A DNA stretch of 51,478 nt from Candidatus Halobeggiatoa sp. HSG11 (lineage in GTDB: Bacteria; Pseudomonadota; Gammaproteobacteria; Beggiatoales; Beggiatoaceae): NCBI GenBank assembly GCA_030378105.1, contig JAUCGL010000016.1, positions 1 to 51,478 on the forward strand, written 5' to 3'. The stretch's first letter is position 1. The number at the start of each line of letters is the position of its first letter. The position numbers and the translations under genes are program-made. Shown piece after piece: positions 26,861 to 34,272 of the stretch. Below the pieces are notes generated by a model, which saw nothing but the letters and a program-made list of their open reading frames with translations, was not told where the DNA came from and did no database searches.

Positions 26861-27739
26861 ATGTCTATTAAACACCCAGTTGTTTCTATAACTGGTTCAT
26901 CTGGAGCTGGAACTACTACAGTTAAAAAAGCTTTTGAAGATATTTTTCGGCGGGGCAGATACAAAGCTGCCATTGTTGAAGGTGACAGTTTTCATCGTTA
27001 TGACCGAGCTGGTATGAAAGAGGCAGTTATAATGGCTGAAAAAGAAGGCAGAGACCTAAGTCACTTTGGTCCAGAAGCTAATTTATTTGATAAGTTAGAA
27101 GATTTATTTCATCGTTATTCAGAAACCGGTGGCGGACAAACTCGTAAATATTTACATAACGAGGAAGAAGCCGAACCGTATGGACAAGAACCAGGTACTT
27201 TTACTCCATGGGAGGATATTCCATCTGATACCAACATGTTGTTTTATGAAGGTTTACATGGTGGAGTTGTTACCTCAGATGCAAATGTAGCTCAATGGGT
27301 AGATTTGTTAGTTGGGGTTGTACCAAGTGTTAATTTGGAATGGATCCAAAAAATTAGACGTGATGTTGATGAACGTGGTTATTCGGCAGAAGCAGTTACT
27401 CATACTATTCTACGCCGTATGCCTGACTATGTGAAATATATAACACCTCAATTTACTCATAGTCATATCAACTTCCAACGAGTACCATTGGTTGATACTT
27501 CTAACCCATTTATTGCCCGTGATATTCCGTCAGCAGATGAAAGTTTGGTGGTCATTAGATTTAATAAATATCGAGATCAGGATTATGCTTATTTATTAAC
27601 TATGATCCATGATTCATTTATGGCTCGTCCAAATACTTTAGTTGTTCCGGGTGGTAAGATGGGTTTTGCTATGCAGATTATCTTCAGACCAATCGTCAGT
27701 GACATGATGGAAAAACGTCGTAAATTGATGGAATTTTAA
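26861..27739 (+). CDS. prk: phosphoribulokinase
   Basis: A 292-residue kinase that phosphorylates ribulose 5-phosphate with ATP, giving ribulose 1,5-bisphosphate for RuBisCO. The P-loop is GSSGAGTTT (12-20). EGDSFHRYDRAGMKEA follows (about 40-55) with the conserved Asp and the substrate-binding HRYDR. Further on are HFGPEANLFDKLE and FYEGLHGG (about 128-135). The length and the HRYDR motif match the proteobacterial (class I, octameric) enzyme rather than the plant/cyanobacterial form. TAGGAGAA is 11 bases before the start. A hairpin follows at 27,782. It is the main evidence for autotrophy; no cbbL or cbbM is in the window. Confidence 0.95.
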   Translation: MSIKHPVVSITGSSGAGTTTVKKAFEDIFRRGRYKAAIVEGDSFHRYDRAGMKEAVIMAEKEGRDLSHFGPEANLFDKLEDLFHRYSETGGGQTRKYLHNEEEAEPYGQEPGTFTPWEDIPSDTNMLFYEGLHGGVVTSDANVAQWVDLLVGVVPSVNLEWIQKIRRDVDERGYSAEAVTHTILRRMPDYVKYITPQFTHSHINFQRVPLVDTSNPFIARDIPSADESLVVIRFNKYRDQDYAYLLTMIHDSFMARPNTLVVPGGKMGFAMQIIFRPIVSDMMEKRRKLMEF

Positions 27740-27781
27740 GTATTTATTTAAGTTAAGAAATACCAATCATATTAACATAAA

Positions 27782-27800
27782 CCACCGATTTTATCGGTGG
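27782..27800 (+). terminator. terminator-like hairpin after prk
   Basis: CCACCGAT and ATCGGTGG form a perfect 8-bp, G+C-rich stem with a 3-base loop, 42 bases after the prk stop. ATTTTAA follows shortly. It separates prk from ssb. Confidence 0.7.
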
Positions 27801-27876
27801 CCATCCATTTTAACCTCAATTCATTACAAAATTACTTGTAAGTTCATAAAATAAATTATAAATATAGGAATATAAT

Positions 27877-28377
27877 ATGTCTCGCGGTGTCAACAAAGTA
27901 ATTTTAGTAGGAAATTTAGGAGCCGATCCTGAAATACGTTCTACTGCCAACGGTATAACTGTAGCAACGTTAAGTTTGGGTACTAATTTTTCAGTTAAAG
28001 ATCAGCAGACTGGTAATTGGAAAGAAGAAACGGAATGGCATCGAGTAGTGCTTTTTGATCGATTGGCAGATGTTGCTAAACAATATTTAACTAAAGGTAA
28101 GCAAGTTTACGTTGAGGGTCGTTTACGGACTAATAAATGGCAAGATAAAAATGGCCAAGATCGCTATACAACAGAAATTATTGGGCGTGAAATGCAAATG
28201 TTAGGAGGACGTGAAGATTATGCTCCTCAAGGTGTTAATCAATCATATTCACAACCAGCTGCTGCGTCAACCCCAGTACCTGCTCCGCCAGTAACTCCTG
28301 CTGCTCCACCGCCGGTTAGTAATAGACCAGTTACTCCGCCACCAGATAAAAATTTTGATGAAGATGTACCGTTTTAA
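27877..28377 (+). CDS. ssb: single-stranded DNA-binding protein
   Basis: A 166-residue SSB. The OB fold starts [20 protein letters not shown] and includes [19 protein letters not shown] (about 51-69) and [19 protein letters not shown] Pro/Ala/Gln-rich linker (about 120-158) leads to the acidic C-terminal tip DEDVPF, which recruits repair and replication proteins. SSB coats single-stranded DNA in replication, recombination and repair. The rdgB gene starts 3 bases after its stop, so the two are probably cotranscribed. Confidence 0.95.
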   Translation: MSRGVNKVILVGNLGADPEIRSTANGITVATLSLGTNFSVKDQQTGNWKEETEWHRVVLFDRLADVAKQYLTKGKQVYVEGRLRTNKWQDKNGQDRYTTEIIGREMQMLGGREDYAPQGVNQSYSQPAAASTPVPAPPVTPAAPPPVSNRPVTPPPDKNFDEDVPF

Positions 28378-28380
28378 ATT

Positions 28381-28980
28381 ATGAAAAAAATAGTTATTGC
28401 TAGTGGTAATCAGGGTAAATTAAGAGAATTTGCTCAAATATTACAAAAGTTTGCTTTTGAAGTTGTTCCTCAAAGCCAATTTCAAGTCCCAGAAGTTGCA
28501 GAAACCGGTTTAAGTTTTGTGGAAAATGCTTTAATAAAAGCTCGTTTTGCTGCTCAACATACTGGTTTGCCAGCAATGTCGGATGATTCTGGAATTGAAG
28601 TTGATGCACTTGATGGTTCGCCCGGAATTTATTCGGCTCGCTTTGCTGGGGAAAATGCAACTGATGCAGATAATAATAAGTTGTTAATAGAAAAATTAAC
28701 TAACATTCCAGAGGAGCAACGTACAGCTCGTTATCACTGTGTTATTGTGTATATGCACCATGCTAATGACCCTATGCCTTTGATTTGTCAAGGTAGTTGG
28801 GAAGGAAAGATTGTGCTTGAACCCGTTGGTCAAAATGGTTTTGGATATGACCCTTTTTTCTATGTCCCAACTCATAATTGTACTGCTGCCGAGTTATTAC
28901 CAGAGGTAAAAAACCAGCTAAGTCATCGTGGTCAAGCATTAAGAGCTTTAACAAACAGCATAGAACAGGAACGTAAATAA
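28381..28980 (+). CDS. rdgB: non-canonical purine NTP pyrophosphatase (RdgB/HAM1)
   Basis: A 199-residue enzyme that hydrolyses dITP, ITP and XTP to monophosphates and so keeps deaminated bases out of DNA and RNA. Family motifs are SGNQGKLREF (8-17), FVENALIKAR (46-55), SDDSGIEVDAL (67-77), SPGIYSARFAG, GFGYDPFFYVP (about 153-163) and SHRGQAL (181-187). The length is normal. It follows ssb by 3 bases. It is the last core gene before the accessory island; repeat DNA starts right after its stop. Confidence 0.95.
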   Translation: MKKIVIASGNQGKLREFAQILQKFAFEVVPQSQFQVPEVAETGLSFVENALIKARFAAQHTGLPAMSDDSGIEVDALDGSPGIYSARFAGENATDADNNKLLIEKLTNIPEEQRTARYHCVIVYMHHANDPMPLICQGSWEGKIVLEPVGQNGFGYDPFFYVPTHNCTAAELLPEVKNQLSHRGQALRALTNSIEQERK

Positions 28981-28996
28981 CGTTAAAGAAAATCCA

Positions 28997-29056
28997 TTGG
29001 AGTCCAAAGCGAAGATTTGATATTATTGACTTATAAATTATAATCTTAACAAAGCT
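28997..29056. repeat. half copy of the TTGGAGTCCAAAGCG element
   Basis: The left end TTGGAGTCCAAAGCGAAG and the internal TTGACTTATAAATTA match the complete element at 40,728-40,804. The right terminal repeat is missing and is replaced after AACAAAGCT by other sequence, so this is a truncated copy next to the relic toxin-antitoxin genes. Confidence 0.6.
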
Positions 29057-29086
29057 GGTAGTCCTCCAGAAAGTAGTTGTGTATAA

Positions 29087-29281
29087 AATCAACAAGATTT
29101 GGAACTAAAATTCCTAACTAAAGATGCTGAAGCTCAAAAAATTTTAACCTCTATTCAAAATGGATTAGAGAATATTAAACATGGAAAAACCTATATCCTA
29201 TAGATGAACTTTGGGATAAACTTAATGATTGAGTTTTCAGATAATTTTTTAAAAAAGCTAAGAAATGTCAAAAAAGTTTAA
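29087..29281 (+). pseudogene. relic type II toxin-antitoxin pair
   Basis: The upstream frame reads LKFLTKDAEAQKILTSIQNG...GKTY, and after a 2-base insertion PIDELWDKLND then stop: the C-terminus of an antitoxin. Its stop overlaps, in ATGATTGA, the start of a toxin-like frame (MIEFSDNFLKKLRNVKKV) that ends after 18 codons. The layout and sequence resemble a RelB/ParD-like plus RelE/ParE-like pair reduced to remnants. The assignment is from gene order and short motifs only. Confidence 0.5.
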
Positions 29282-29334
29282 ATTACTCAAATAAGAAATT
29301 ACTAATATAAAAAAATTCAATGTTTCTTTATTCT

Positions 29335-29466
29335 TTATTTGTCAGAATCAGAATTAACAGAATTTAAGGATTTTCAGAATTAAGAAGCAAAAACCATAAC
29401 ACCTTAATTAGTAACTATTTTCTTAGATTTTAAGGTTGTTAATTCTGGAAATTCTGATTCAGACAG
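29335..29466. repeat. long inverted-repeat element, copy 1
   Basis: The left arm (GTCAGAATCAGAATTAACAG, then TTTTCAGAATTAAG) is nearly complementary to the right arm (GTTAATTCTGGAAATTCTGA, then TTCAGAC), making a MITE-like palindrome of about 130 bases. The interior (ACTATTTTCTTAGATTTTAA) is shared with copy 2 at 29,979-30,117. It directly adjoins the first 'tail' repeat. Confidence 0.65.
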
Positions 29467-29518
29467 TCAACTCCCTCCACTCCAACCGCAAGGGTATTTC
29501 TTTGGCGATGTCTTCATT
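29467..29518 (-). repeat. 'tail' repeat copy 1 (EIPLRLEWREL)
   Basis: On the minus strand this reads EDIAKEIPLRLEWREL then TV and stop. It follows the stop codon of the HEPN gene at once. Copies at 30,118-30,190 and 30,943-31,020 are longer and nearly identical in DNA. It looks like the conserved 3' end of an unidentified gene that has been multiplied. Confidence 0.65.
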
Positions 29519-29519
29519 A

Positions 29520-29957
29520 TTATTTGGTAGGAAAACTTAACTTGCTAATTATTTTTTCATATTCAACAAGTTCTTTGATTAATTCATCACAAATTGCAAC
29601 ACTGTCAAAATATCCTTGACAATCAATATCAAAATTATATCTGTATTCTTCTGCACAGACTGTTATGGCAATTAAATCACCTCGATATTTTGATTTATCC
29701 GTTTTAAATGTGGTAGTGGCGATAACTTCTTCTAGTAATTTGTTTAGTTTATGTGATTTGGAATAGGCTCCAAATTGACTTTTGGTTTCTAAAATATGTT
29801 TAAAAAAGCATTCGAACATTTGTTGATAATGAAAGCAGTGAATGGAACAATCTTGGATATTACTACTGCTTAATAGGTCAATTGCCGTTGCATGTTCCCA
29901 AGCTTTACCGCCTAAACTTTTCACATTTTCAAAAGCTTTAAAGATTTCTTGATACAT
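29520..29957 (-). CDS. HEPN-domain-like protein
   Basis: A 145-residue all-helical protein. The pattern CFHYQQMFECFFKHILE (about 40-56), then AYSKSHKLNKLLEEV (about 64-78), then a helix with ICDELIKELVEYE (about 122-134) fits HEPN proteins, which are often toxins or RNases paired with MNT nucleotidyltransferases. The classic Rx4-6H RNase motif is not visible, and no MNT gene is adjacent, so it may be inactive or work differently. AAAGG precedes the start. It lies in the accessory island between two copies of the same repeat block. The family call is moderate and the function is not assigned. Confidence 0.55.
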   Translation of the reverse strand: MYQEIFKAFENVKSLGGKAWEHATAIDLLSSSNIQDCSIHCFHYQQMFECFFKHILETKSQFGAYSKSHKLNKLLEEVIATTTFKTDKSKYRGDLIAITVCAEEYRYNFDIDCQGYFDSVAICDELIKELVEYEKIISKLSFPTK

Positions 29958-29978
29958 TATTTTTACCTTTTATTTGTT

Positions 29979-30117
29979 TGAATCAGGATTTGCAGGATTA
30001 AAGGATTTTCAGAATTAAGAAACTAAAACCATAACACTTTAATTAGTAACTATTTTCTTAGATTTTAAGGTTGTTAATTCTGGAAATTCTTTAATTCTGA
30101 AAATTCTGATTCAGACA
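29979..30117. repeat. long inverted-repeat element, copy 2
   Basis: Same family as 29,335-29,466: arms GGATTTTCAGAATTAAGAAA and TTAATTCTGAAAATTCTGAT are complementary, and the interior matches copy 1. This copy is slightly longer because the right arm holds an additional AATTCTTTAATTCTG unit. It separates the HEPN gene from the second tail repeat. Confidence 0.65.
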
Positions 30118-30190
30118 ATCAACTCCCTCCACTCCAACCGCAAGGGTATTTCTTTGGTGATGTCTTCGTTGTGTTTGCGGATGGTTGTGG
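30118..30190 (-). repeat. 'tail' repeat copy 2
   Basis: On the minus strand this reads PPTTIRKHNEDITK followed by EIPLRLEWREL, then IV and stop. It begins about 22 bases after the stop of the MazF-like toxin gene. Differences from copy 3 are a few point changes. Confidence 0.65.
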
Positions 30191-30211
30191 GGGGAATAAT
30201 GTGTGTAATCA

Positions 30212-30562
30212 TCATAGACCAATTAAAATACGCAATTTATCTTCTGCAAGAATTAGTGTGCTATCAGTGATGTTACCTAATTGTTTTAGTAATCTTTCTG
30301 TGGAAATTGAACGTATATCTTCACATTTAATAAAACTGAGTTCTTTTAAACCGCCTTCTGGTGGTGTTATTTTTACATGCAGAGGAATTTTCTTATTTTT
30401 GGTTGTAATTGGTAATACTACGATTAAGTCGGCTGGGCCATGATTAAATATATCAACAGAAACAATAAGTGCTGGTCTAATTCCTGCCTGTTCATGTCCT
30501 CGTGTTGGGTTAAGATTTACCAACCAAATTTCTCCTCGACTGGGCAATAATGTTTTACTCAT
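30212..30562 (-). CDS. MazF/PemK-family toxin (mRNA interferase)
   Basis: A 116-residue toxin of normal family length. RGEIWLVNLNPTRGHEQAG (9-27) followed by RPALIVSVD is the hallmark N-terminus with the catalytic Arg. LIVVLPITTKNKKIPLHVKI (about 46-65) and KCEDIRSISTERL (about 79-91) complete the fold. MazF enzymes cut mRNA at short sequences and stop growth until the antitoxin is restored. The gene overlaps the upstream antitoxin gene by 8 bases, which points to translational coupling. Confidence 0.9.
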   Translation of the reverse strand: MSKTLLPSRGEIWLVNLNPTRGHEQAGIRPALIVSVDIFNHGPADLIVVLPITTKNKKIPLHVKITPPEGGLKELSFIKCEDIRSISTERLLKQLGNITDSTLILAEDKLRILIGL

Positions 30563-30803
30563 TTTTTAAACCATCAGTTAAAGTATTTTCCCAATTCCGG
30601 CGTTCTTCTATTTCTTCTTCCCATGTTTGGGCATTTTGCTTGAGTTTAGCATAGGCTTTATTTGTTTGGTTTAATACATGTTGACGGCGGTAATTTTCAA
30701 TTGCTTCTTCTAATATTGTATGTATAGAAGTTTTTTCTTGTTGTGATATTTCGTGCAAAATATTTCTGGCACTTTCACTAATTGTAATATTATAATGTGA
30801 CAT
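30555..30803 (-). CDS. ribbon-helix-helix antitoxin of the MazF-like toxin
   Basis: An 82-residue protein: an N-terminal beta strand and two helices (NITISESARNILHEISQQ, then TSIHTILEEAIENYRR) match ribbon-helix-helix DNA-binding antitoxins. The acidic, Trp-containing C-terminus (TWEEEIEERRNWENTL) is the likely toxin-binding tail. It should neutralise the toxin and, with it, repress the shared promoter. A 12-bp palindrome overlapping a TATACT-like -10 sequence lies about 40 bases upstream. Confidence 0.8.
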   Translation of the reverse strand: MSHYNITISESARNILHEISQQEKTSIHTILEEAIENYRRQHVLNQTNKAYAKLKQNAQTWEEEIEERRNWENTLTDGLKNE

Positions 30804-30839
30804 AAGAAGTCTATTTAAGATTCATGGTTTTTAGTTCTG

Positions 30840-30851
30840 ATACTATAGTAT
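30840..30851. promoter_or_regulatory. palindromic operator candidate of the toxin-antitoxin pair
   Basis: ATACTATAGTAT is a perfect 12-bp palindrome. Read on the minus strand it overlaps TATACT, a good -10 hexamer for the antitoxin gene 36 bases downstream. Autorepression by an RHH antitoxin is the usual arrangement. Inference from position and symmetry. Confidence 0.4.
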
Positions 30852-30942
30852 AGTACAACTAATTGGCGAAATAAACGAATAATTCCACACCTAAAATTCG
30901 ATTATTTCGTTAATTCGCTGTACTCAATTCACCTTGTTCAAA

Positions 30943-31020
30943 CCAACTCCCTCCACTCCAACCGCAAGGGTATTTCTTTGGCGATGTCTTCGTAGTGTTT
31001 GCGGATAGTTTCGGGGGGAA
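30943..31020 (-). repeat. 'tail' repeat copy 3
   Basis: The most complete copy: on the minus strand it reads LPPETIRKHYEDIAK followed by EIPLRLEWREL, then V and stop. It starts 4 bases after the stop of the XRE regulator gene. No inverted-repeat element follows this copy; instead the toxin-antitoxin promoter lies next to it. Confidence 0.65.
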
Positions 31021-31024
31021 GGAG

Positions 31025-31417
31025 TTAATTGGACTTGGTTTTCAACAAGGTATTAACTTCTCTCAAGTCAGATATTTGTTGCCTAAGTAAATCTATTTCT
31101 TTGTTTTTTTGTTCTATGATAAGTTGGGATTTTTCTAGTTCGTGTACACATTGAGTTTCAGTTAAAACAATACAGTGATTATTACTATGACAATTTTCAA
31201 CAAAATTAAAAATAGTTTTTTCATTAGAATCAATTAATTCTTGTACATCTACTTCCATTATTTCAGCAACTTTTTTTAACTTTTCTAATTTAATATCTGT
31301 CTCCCCACGTTCAATTTTTGCATAACTATTAATTGCCCAATGTAGCTTATTAGCAATTTCTTCCTGTGTCCATCCTTTGCATTGTCGCATGATTTTTAGT
31401 TTATCGTTAATCTTCAT
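31025..31417 (-). CDS. XRE-family regulator with C-terminal coiled coil
   Basis: A 130-residue protein. Residues 6-60 form a Cro/C1-type helix-turn-helix (LKIMRQCKGWTQEEIANKL, then SYAKIERGETDIKLEKLKK). The middle has Cys/His residues (FVENCHSNNHCIVL) and residues about 92-125 form a coiled coil (ELEKSQLIIEQKNKEIDLLR) that may mediate oligomerisation. It is transcribed away from the three-gene ATPase operon; only 99 bases separate the two starts, so it probably controls that operon and itself. GGGTATTTC before the ATG is a weak ribosome binding site. Confidence 0.75.
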   Translation of the reverse strand: MKINDKLKIMRQCKGWTQEEIANKLHWAINSYAKIERGETDIKLEKLKKVAEIMEVDVQELIDSNEKTIFNFVENCHSNNHCIVLTETQCVHELEKSQLIIEQKNKEIDLLRQQISDLREVNTLLKTKSN

Positions 31418-31437
31418 GAAATACCCAAAAAAATGGT

Positions 31438-31465
31438 TGTAATCGACATAATTAGGTCTGTAATC
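31438..31465. promoter_or_regulatory. paired TGTAATC sites in the divergent promoter region
   Basis: TGTAATC occurs at 31438-31444 and 31459-31465, 21 bases apart, that is two helical turns on the same face. They lie in the 99-base divergent region between the XRE gene and the membrane-protein gene, a plausible binding site for the XRE protein. Not a proven operator. Confidence 0.35.
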
Positions 31466-31516
31466 TTATTATTGGTTAAGATATTATACATGATAAAGAA
31501 ATTTTAAGGTTAATTT

Positions 31517-32221
31517 ATGTTAGAAAAATTTAAAGAAAATATTCCTAAGTATAGTGCAATAACAATATTTATTCTCTTTCTACTAGAACGGCTTTACAAC
31601 GTTGGAATGAGTTATATTGAAGCACTGCTATCTAAAGCAATTATCCACTTATTTAATATTCTTTCATTAAAATATATTGATGATTTACATATAAATATAG
31701 GTAAAGGAACCGATCAACATATATCTTCTTCATATACGTTGCTTTTTATGCTTTTTATTTTAGTTTTAATTATTTTTATTGCTTACATTATTATCTCTAA
31801 TTTAACTCACCTACATTTTATAAGAAAACCCAAAGATACTATAAAAATGGGTTCAATGAAAGTCAAAGTTAAGAAAAGTTCTAGCTACTTAGTTATAATA
31901 CCTATCTTTATTTTTATAATTATAGCAGGTCTTCTTATTGTTGCAGTTACCTATAATTATACCAAAAATAATTATAATAATAATGCTGTTGTTTATATAG
32001 AAAGAACAATAGACATTTTAGCAGCTTATTCTGACACAAAAGAAATTAATTTACTTAAAGCAAGGTATAGAGCAATTGATGGAGCATGTACTTTCCAAAC
32101 ATTTGAGAAACATATTAATAAAGTTAAAAAATCTAGTCAAGATAAGATAACCCAAGATGGCATTAAATTACCATTTTTTGAATCTTATGCTGGTTTAATT
32201 AAAAATTGTGAAAGGAATTGA
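31517..32221 (+). CDS. membrane protein of the ATPase/roadblock operon
   Basis: A 234-residue protein with three hydrophobic segments: about 13-31 (SAITIFILFLLERLYNVGM), 74-95 (LLFMLFILVLIIFIAYIIIS) and 126-148 (LVIIPIFIFIIIAGLLIVAV). A basic loop (RKPKDTIKMGSMKVKVKKSS) lies between the second and third. The C-terminal 85 residues are polar, with two cysteines (GACTF, KNCERN). I do not recognise the family. AAGG precedes the start by 8 bases. Its stop lies 1 base before the start of the ATPase gene, so the two are surely cotranslated. It is the probable membrane anchor or effector of the system. Confidence 0.7.
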   Translation: MLEKFKENIPKYSAITIFILFLLERLYNVGMSYIEALLSKAIIHLFNILSLKYIDDLHINIGKGTDQHISSSYTLLFMLFILVLIIFIAYIIISNLTHLHFIRKPKDTIKMGSMKVKVKKSSSYLVIIPIFIFIIIAGLLIVAVTYNYTKNNYNNNAVVYIERTIDILAAYSDTKEINLLKARYRAIDGACTFQTFEKHINKVKKSSQDKITQDGIKLPFFESYAGLIKNCERN

Positions 32222-32222
32222 T

Positions 32223-33335
32223 ATGAACTGGCATATTTTGACTAGTAGTAAAGGTGGAGTAGGAAAAACTTTACTGTCTTTAATGTTATGGGTAGCTCAT
32301 TTAAAAGCTGGAAAAAAAGTTTTATTAGTAGAACTTAATGGTATGAATCCAGATTTATATAGGTTCACTGCTTTTACAGAATATACTTACAATCAACCAA
32401 CACGAGCTTTTAATTTAGATGATGACAGGGAATTTCCCGAACTACCTGTTTTTAAATGTCAAAATGTAGAATGGCAGGGTTATGAATATGTCATTTTATG
32501 GCCAGCAGACCCTTATGACATGTTATGTGGACATGAAAACTTTTCTAAATTTATAGATGCACTTTATCAAAAGATACAAAATGAAAAGCTATGTAATGGT
32601 TTTGTTCCAGAATCAATCATCATAGATACTAATTTTCATTTTGGTAATATTTTTACAGATGAAGTTGAAAAATATAAGGAATATGGTGTATTTAATGATA
32701 CATCACAAAATTTTAAGATTTGGTTTTTATGGGTATTTAAACAAATACATTCTTTAATAAATATGGATGTTGATACTGGAAAGAAAATTGATGATAATCA
32801 TTTTGGTTTAGGTAGAAGTGTCTTAATGCAGATGGCAAAAGCTTTAGAATCACAAGATGATGGTACCAAACCGCTACCTTGTAGTTCCGATTCTTCTCTT
32901 GTCCATGTTTTTAATACCCCAACATTAATTAAACCTTGTTCTCCTGGCTGGTTTAGGGGAGATATAGCAAGTGAAGCCACAGAAGTTTTACAAAAATTTA
33001 TAGATAAACAACATAATAGTGCTAGTTGTATACGATTTGATAAGTTGGTTTTAGATATAGAAAGACTCGCAAAAGAAGTAATAGATGAGGGGGTAAATCT
33101 TGATGAGAATGATGAAGCAGATATACATGATCTTTTCTTACGAATTTTAGGGAAATTTGCTGATAATTTAAGAATTTGTCATAAAAATATTATAACTATC
33201 CCAGAACATGTTCCTGCTCTTTTAAATTATACGGACAAAATTTATTTTGCAGATGAAATTTTTCAAAAGATCGAAGAAGAGCAGTTATTGCTAGATAAAT
33301 TTTCAAATAGTCTAAGAACATCAGGTATTTTATAA
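32223..33335 (+). CDS. divergent ParA/MinD-like (SIMIBI) ATPase
   Basis: The start is placed at the ATG at 32223 (AAGGAA 7 bases upstream), giving 370 residues. The N-terminus MNWHILTSSKGGVGKTLLSL carries a deviant Walker A motif KGGVGKT (10-16) typical of ParA/MinD. The Walker A' strand reads VLLVELNGMNPDL, with Glu where Asp is usual, and the Walker B-like strand is SIIIDTNFHFGN (about 139-150). The remaining two thirds are unlike plasmid or chromosome partition ParA and end in a helical, acidic region (EEVIDE, DENDEADIHDLF). It should bind and hydrolyse ATP as a dimer at a membrane or on a partner. Gene order suggests that the partners are the membrane protein before it and the roadblock-like protein after it. 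Confidence 0.75.
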   Translation: MNWHILTSSKGGVGKTLLSLMLWVAHLKAGKKVLLVELNGMNPDLYRFTAFTEYTYNQPTRAFNLDDDREFPELPVFKCQNVEWQGYEYVILWPADPYDMLCGHENFSKFIDALYQKIQNEKLCNGFVPESIIIDTNFHFGNIFTDEVEKYKEYGVFNDTSQNFKIWFLWVFKQIHSLINMDVDTGKKIDDNHFGLGRSVLMQMAKALESQDDGTKPLPCSSDSSLVHVFNTPTLIKPCSPGWFRGDIASEATEVLQKFIDKQHNSASCIRFDKLVLDIERLAKEVIDEGVNLDENDEADIHDLFLRILGKFADNLRICHKNIITIPEHVPALLNYTDKIYFADEIFQKIEEEQLLLDKFSNSLRTSGIL

Positions 33336-33337
33336 CT

Positions 33338-34129
33338 ATGTCATGGCCAGAAGAAAGTATTATAGTTATCCCTTACTCTACAAAGTCTATTGTAGTAGAG
33401 AATAATTGTTATAAATTTGCAAAAGCCCCTTCTCTTTTGCTTGGAATTGAAGTTTTTACTTTTTCAAATTCAATAAAATGTACACGTAAGAATTTGGAAG
33501 ATTTTTTTAAATATAATAAAAGAATTCCATGTATTTTTCTTGTTAGTGAAGGAGATATTGACAAAATGAAAGGTTTTCTTGAATTATTTGGATTATTTGA
33601 AAAAGATACAAAAGAAGATTTACCTGATTTACACAAAATAGAGAAGAGTGTTGAAGATTATAATTCTAATATACGCTTGGATTCTAACAAACTTTTAATA
33701 ATGAGGAGTAGTAATAGCATGTCAATGAAAGAGGATTTACTAAAGATATTCAATGATGTTGTCGAAGAGGATAATGAAATAGATGCTGTTTTTGTCTATC
33801 ATCCTAAAGATGGATTGGTTGGTGTACATAGTGATCCTAGCTCAAATAAAACCCGTCAGGTAAACATTGATGCTTTTGAAAGAGTTTTAGGAGATATTGC
33901 AACTAGTAAAATAGTGGTCAAAGGAAGAGCCGATTTAGGTTTACTTGAACACACAACTTACCATTTTTCAGAAGGAATTTTGAATGTTACTATTATGCAA
34001 GAAGGATTTAAAGAACTATTTATTTTGTGTTTTGTTAGTGCTACTCCAGAAGGATTAGGCGAAATGTTAAGATATAAAAGAGGAAATATGTCTGATATTA
34101 ATACTAAACTTCGTGCAGCTGGTCTTTAA
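33338..34129 (+). CDS. protein with C-terminal roadblock/LC7-like domain
   Basis: A 263-residue protein. The N-terminal half (1-120) is unfamiliar. The C-terminal half resembles roadblock/LC7 folds: AVFVYHPKDGLVGVHSDPSS (about 149-168), the helix FERVLGDIAT, KIVVKGRADLGLLEH, strand-rich ILNVTIMQEGFKELFILCFV, then the closing helix EGLGEMLRYKRGNMSDIN. Such domains bind or regulate P-loop NTPases, as MglB does with MglA. It starts 2 bases after the ATPase gene without its own ribosome binding site, so translation is probably coupled. The domain call rests on pattern reading and is moderate. Confidence 0.55.
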   Translation: MSWPEESIIVIPYSTKSIVVENNCYKFAKAPSLLLGIEVFTFSNSIKCTRKNLEDFFKYNKRIPCIFLVSEGDIDKMKGFLELFGLFEKDTKEDLPDLHKIEKSVEDYNSNIRLDSNKLLIMRSSNSMSMKEDLLKIFNDVVEEDNEIDAVFVYHPKDGLVGVHSDPSSNKTRQVNIDAFERVLGDIATSKIVVKGRADLGLLEHTTYHFSEGILNVTIMQEGFKELFILCFVSATPEGLGEMLRYKRGNMSDINTKLRAAGL

Positions 34130-34138
34130 TAATGTTAA

Positions 34139-34155
34139 GGTGCGTTGAACGCACC
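34139..34155. terminator. palindromic hairpin after the three-gene operon
   Basis: GGTGCGTT and AACGCACC form a compact palindrome around one base (stem of at least 6 bp) 9 bases after the last stop. It may end the operon or be another dispersed REP-like repeat. The rest of the 34,130-34,476 gap holds the tRNA and an AT-rich TTAAG/CATTCATAATTAAG repeat near 34,440. Confidence 0.45.
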
Positions 34156-34272
34156 ATAAATTCCACCATTGCAGCAATTCCTCGGCAACTATAAATAATT
34201 ATTAAATTCTGTATAAAGCATTTTTTTAACCAAGATACAACTGTGAACTAATTGAAATGAGAGGATTTTGAA

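Noticed and set aside
29335-31020. Integron cassette array with attC sites
   Set aside because: The repeated tail is coding-like and not an attC-type imperfect palindrome; no integrase gene or attC core motifs are visible.
32223-33335. Plasmid partition ParA with ParB partner
   Set aside because: No ParB-like gene or parS-like repeats; the protein body and neighbours differ from partition loci.
28981-34270. Prophage
   Set aside because: No structural, packaging or integrase genes; the content is toxin-antitoxin and small regulatory genes.
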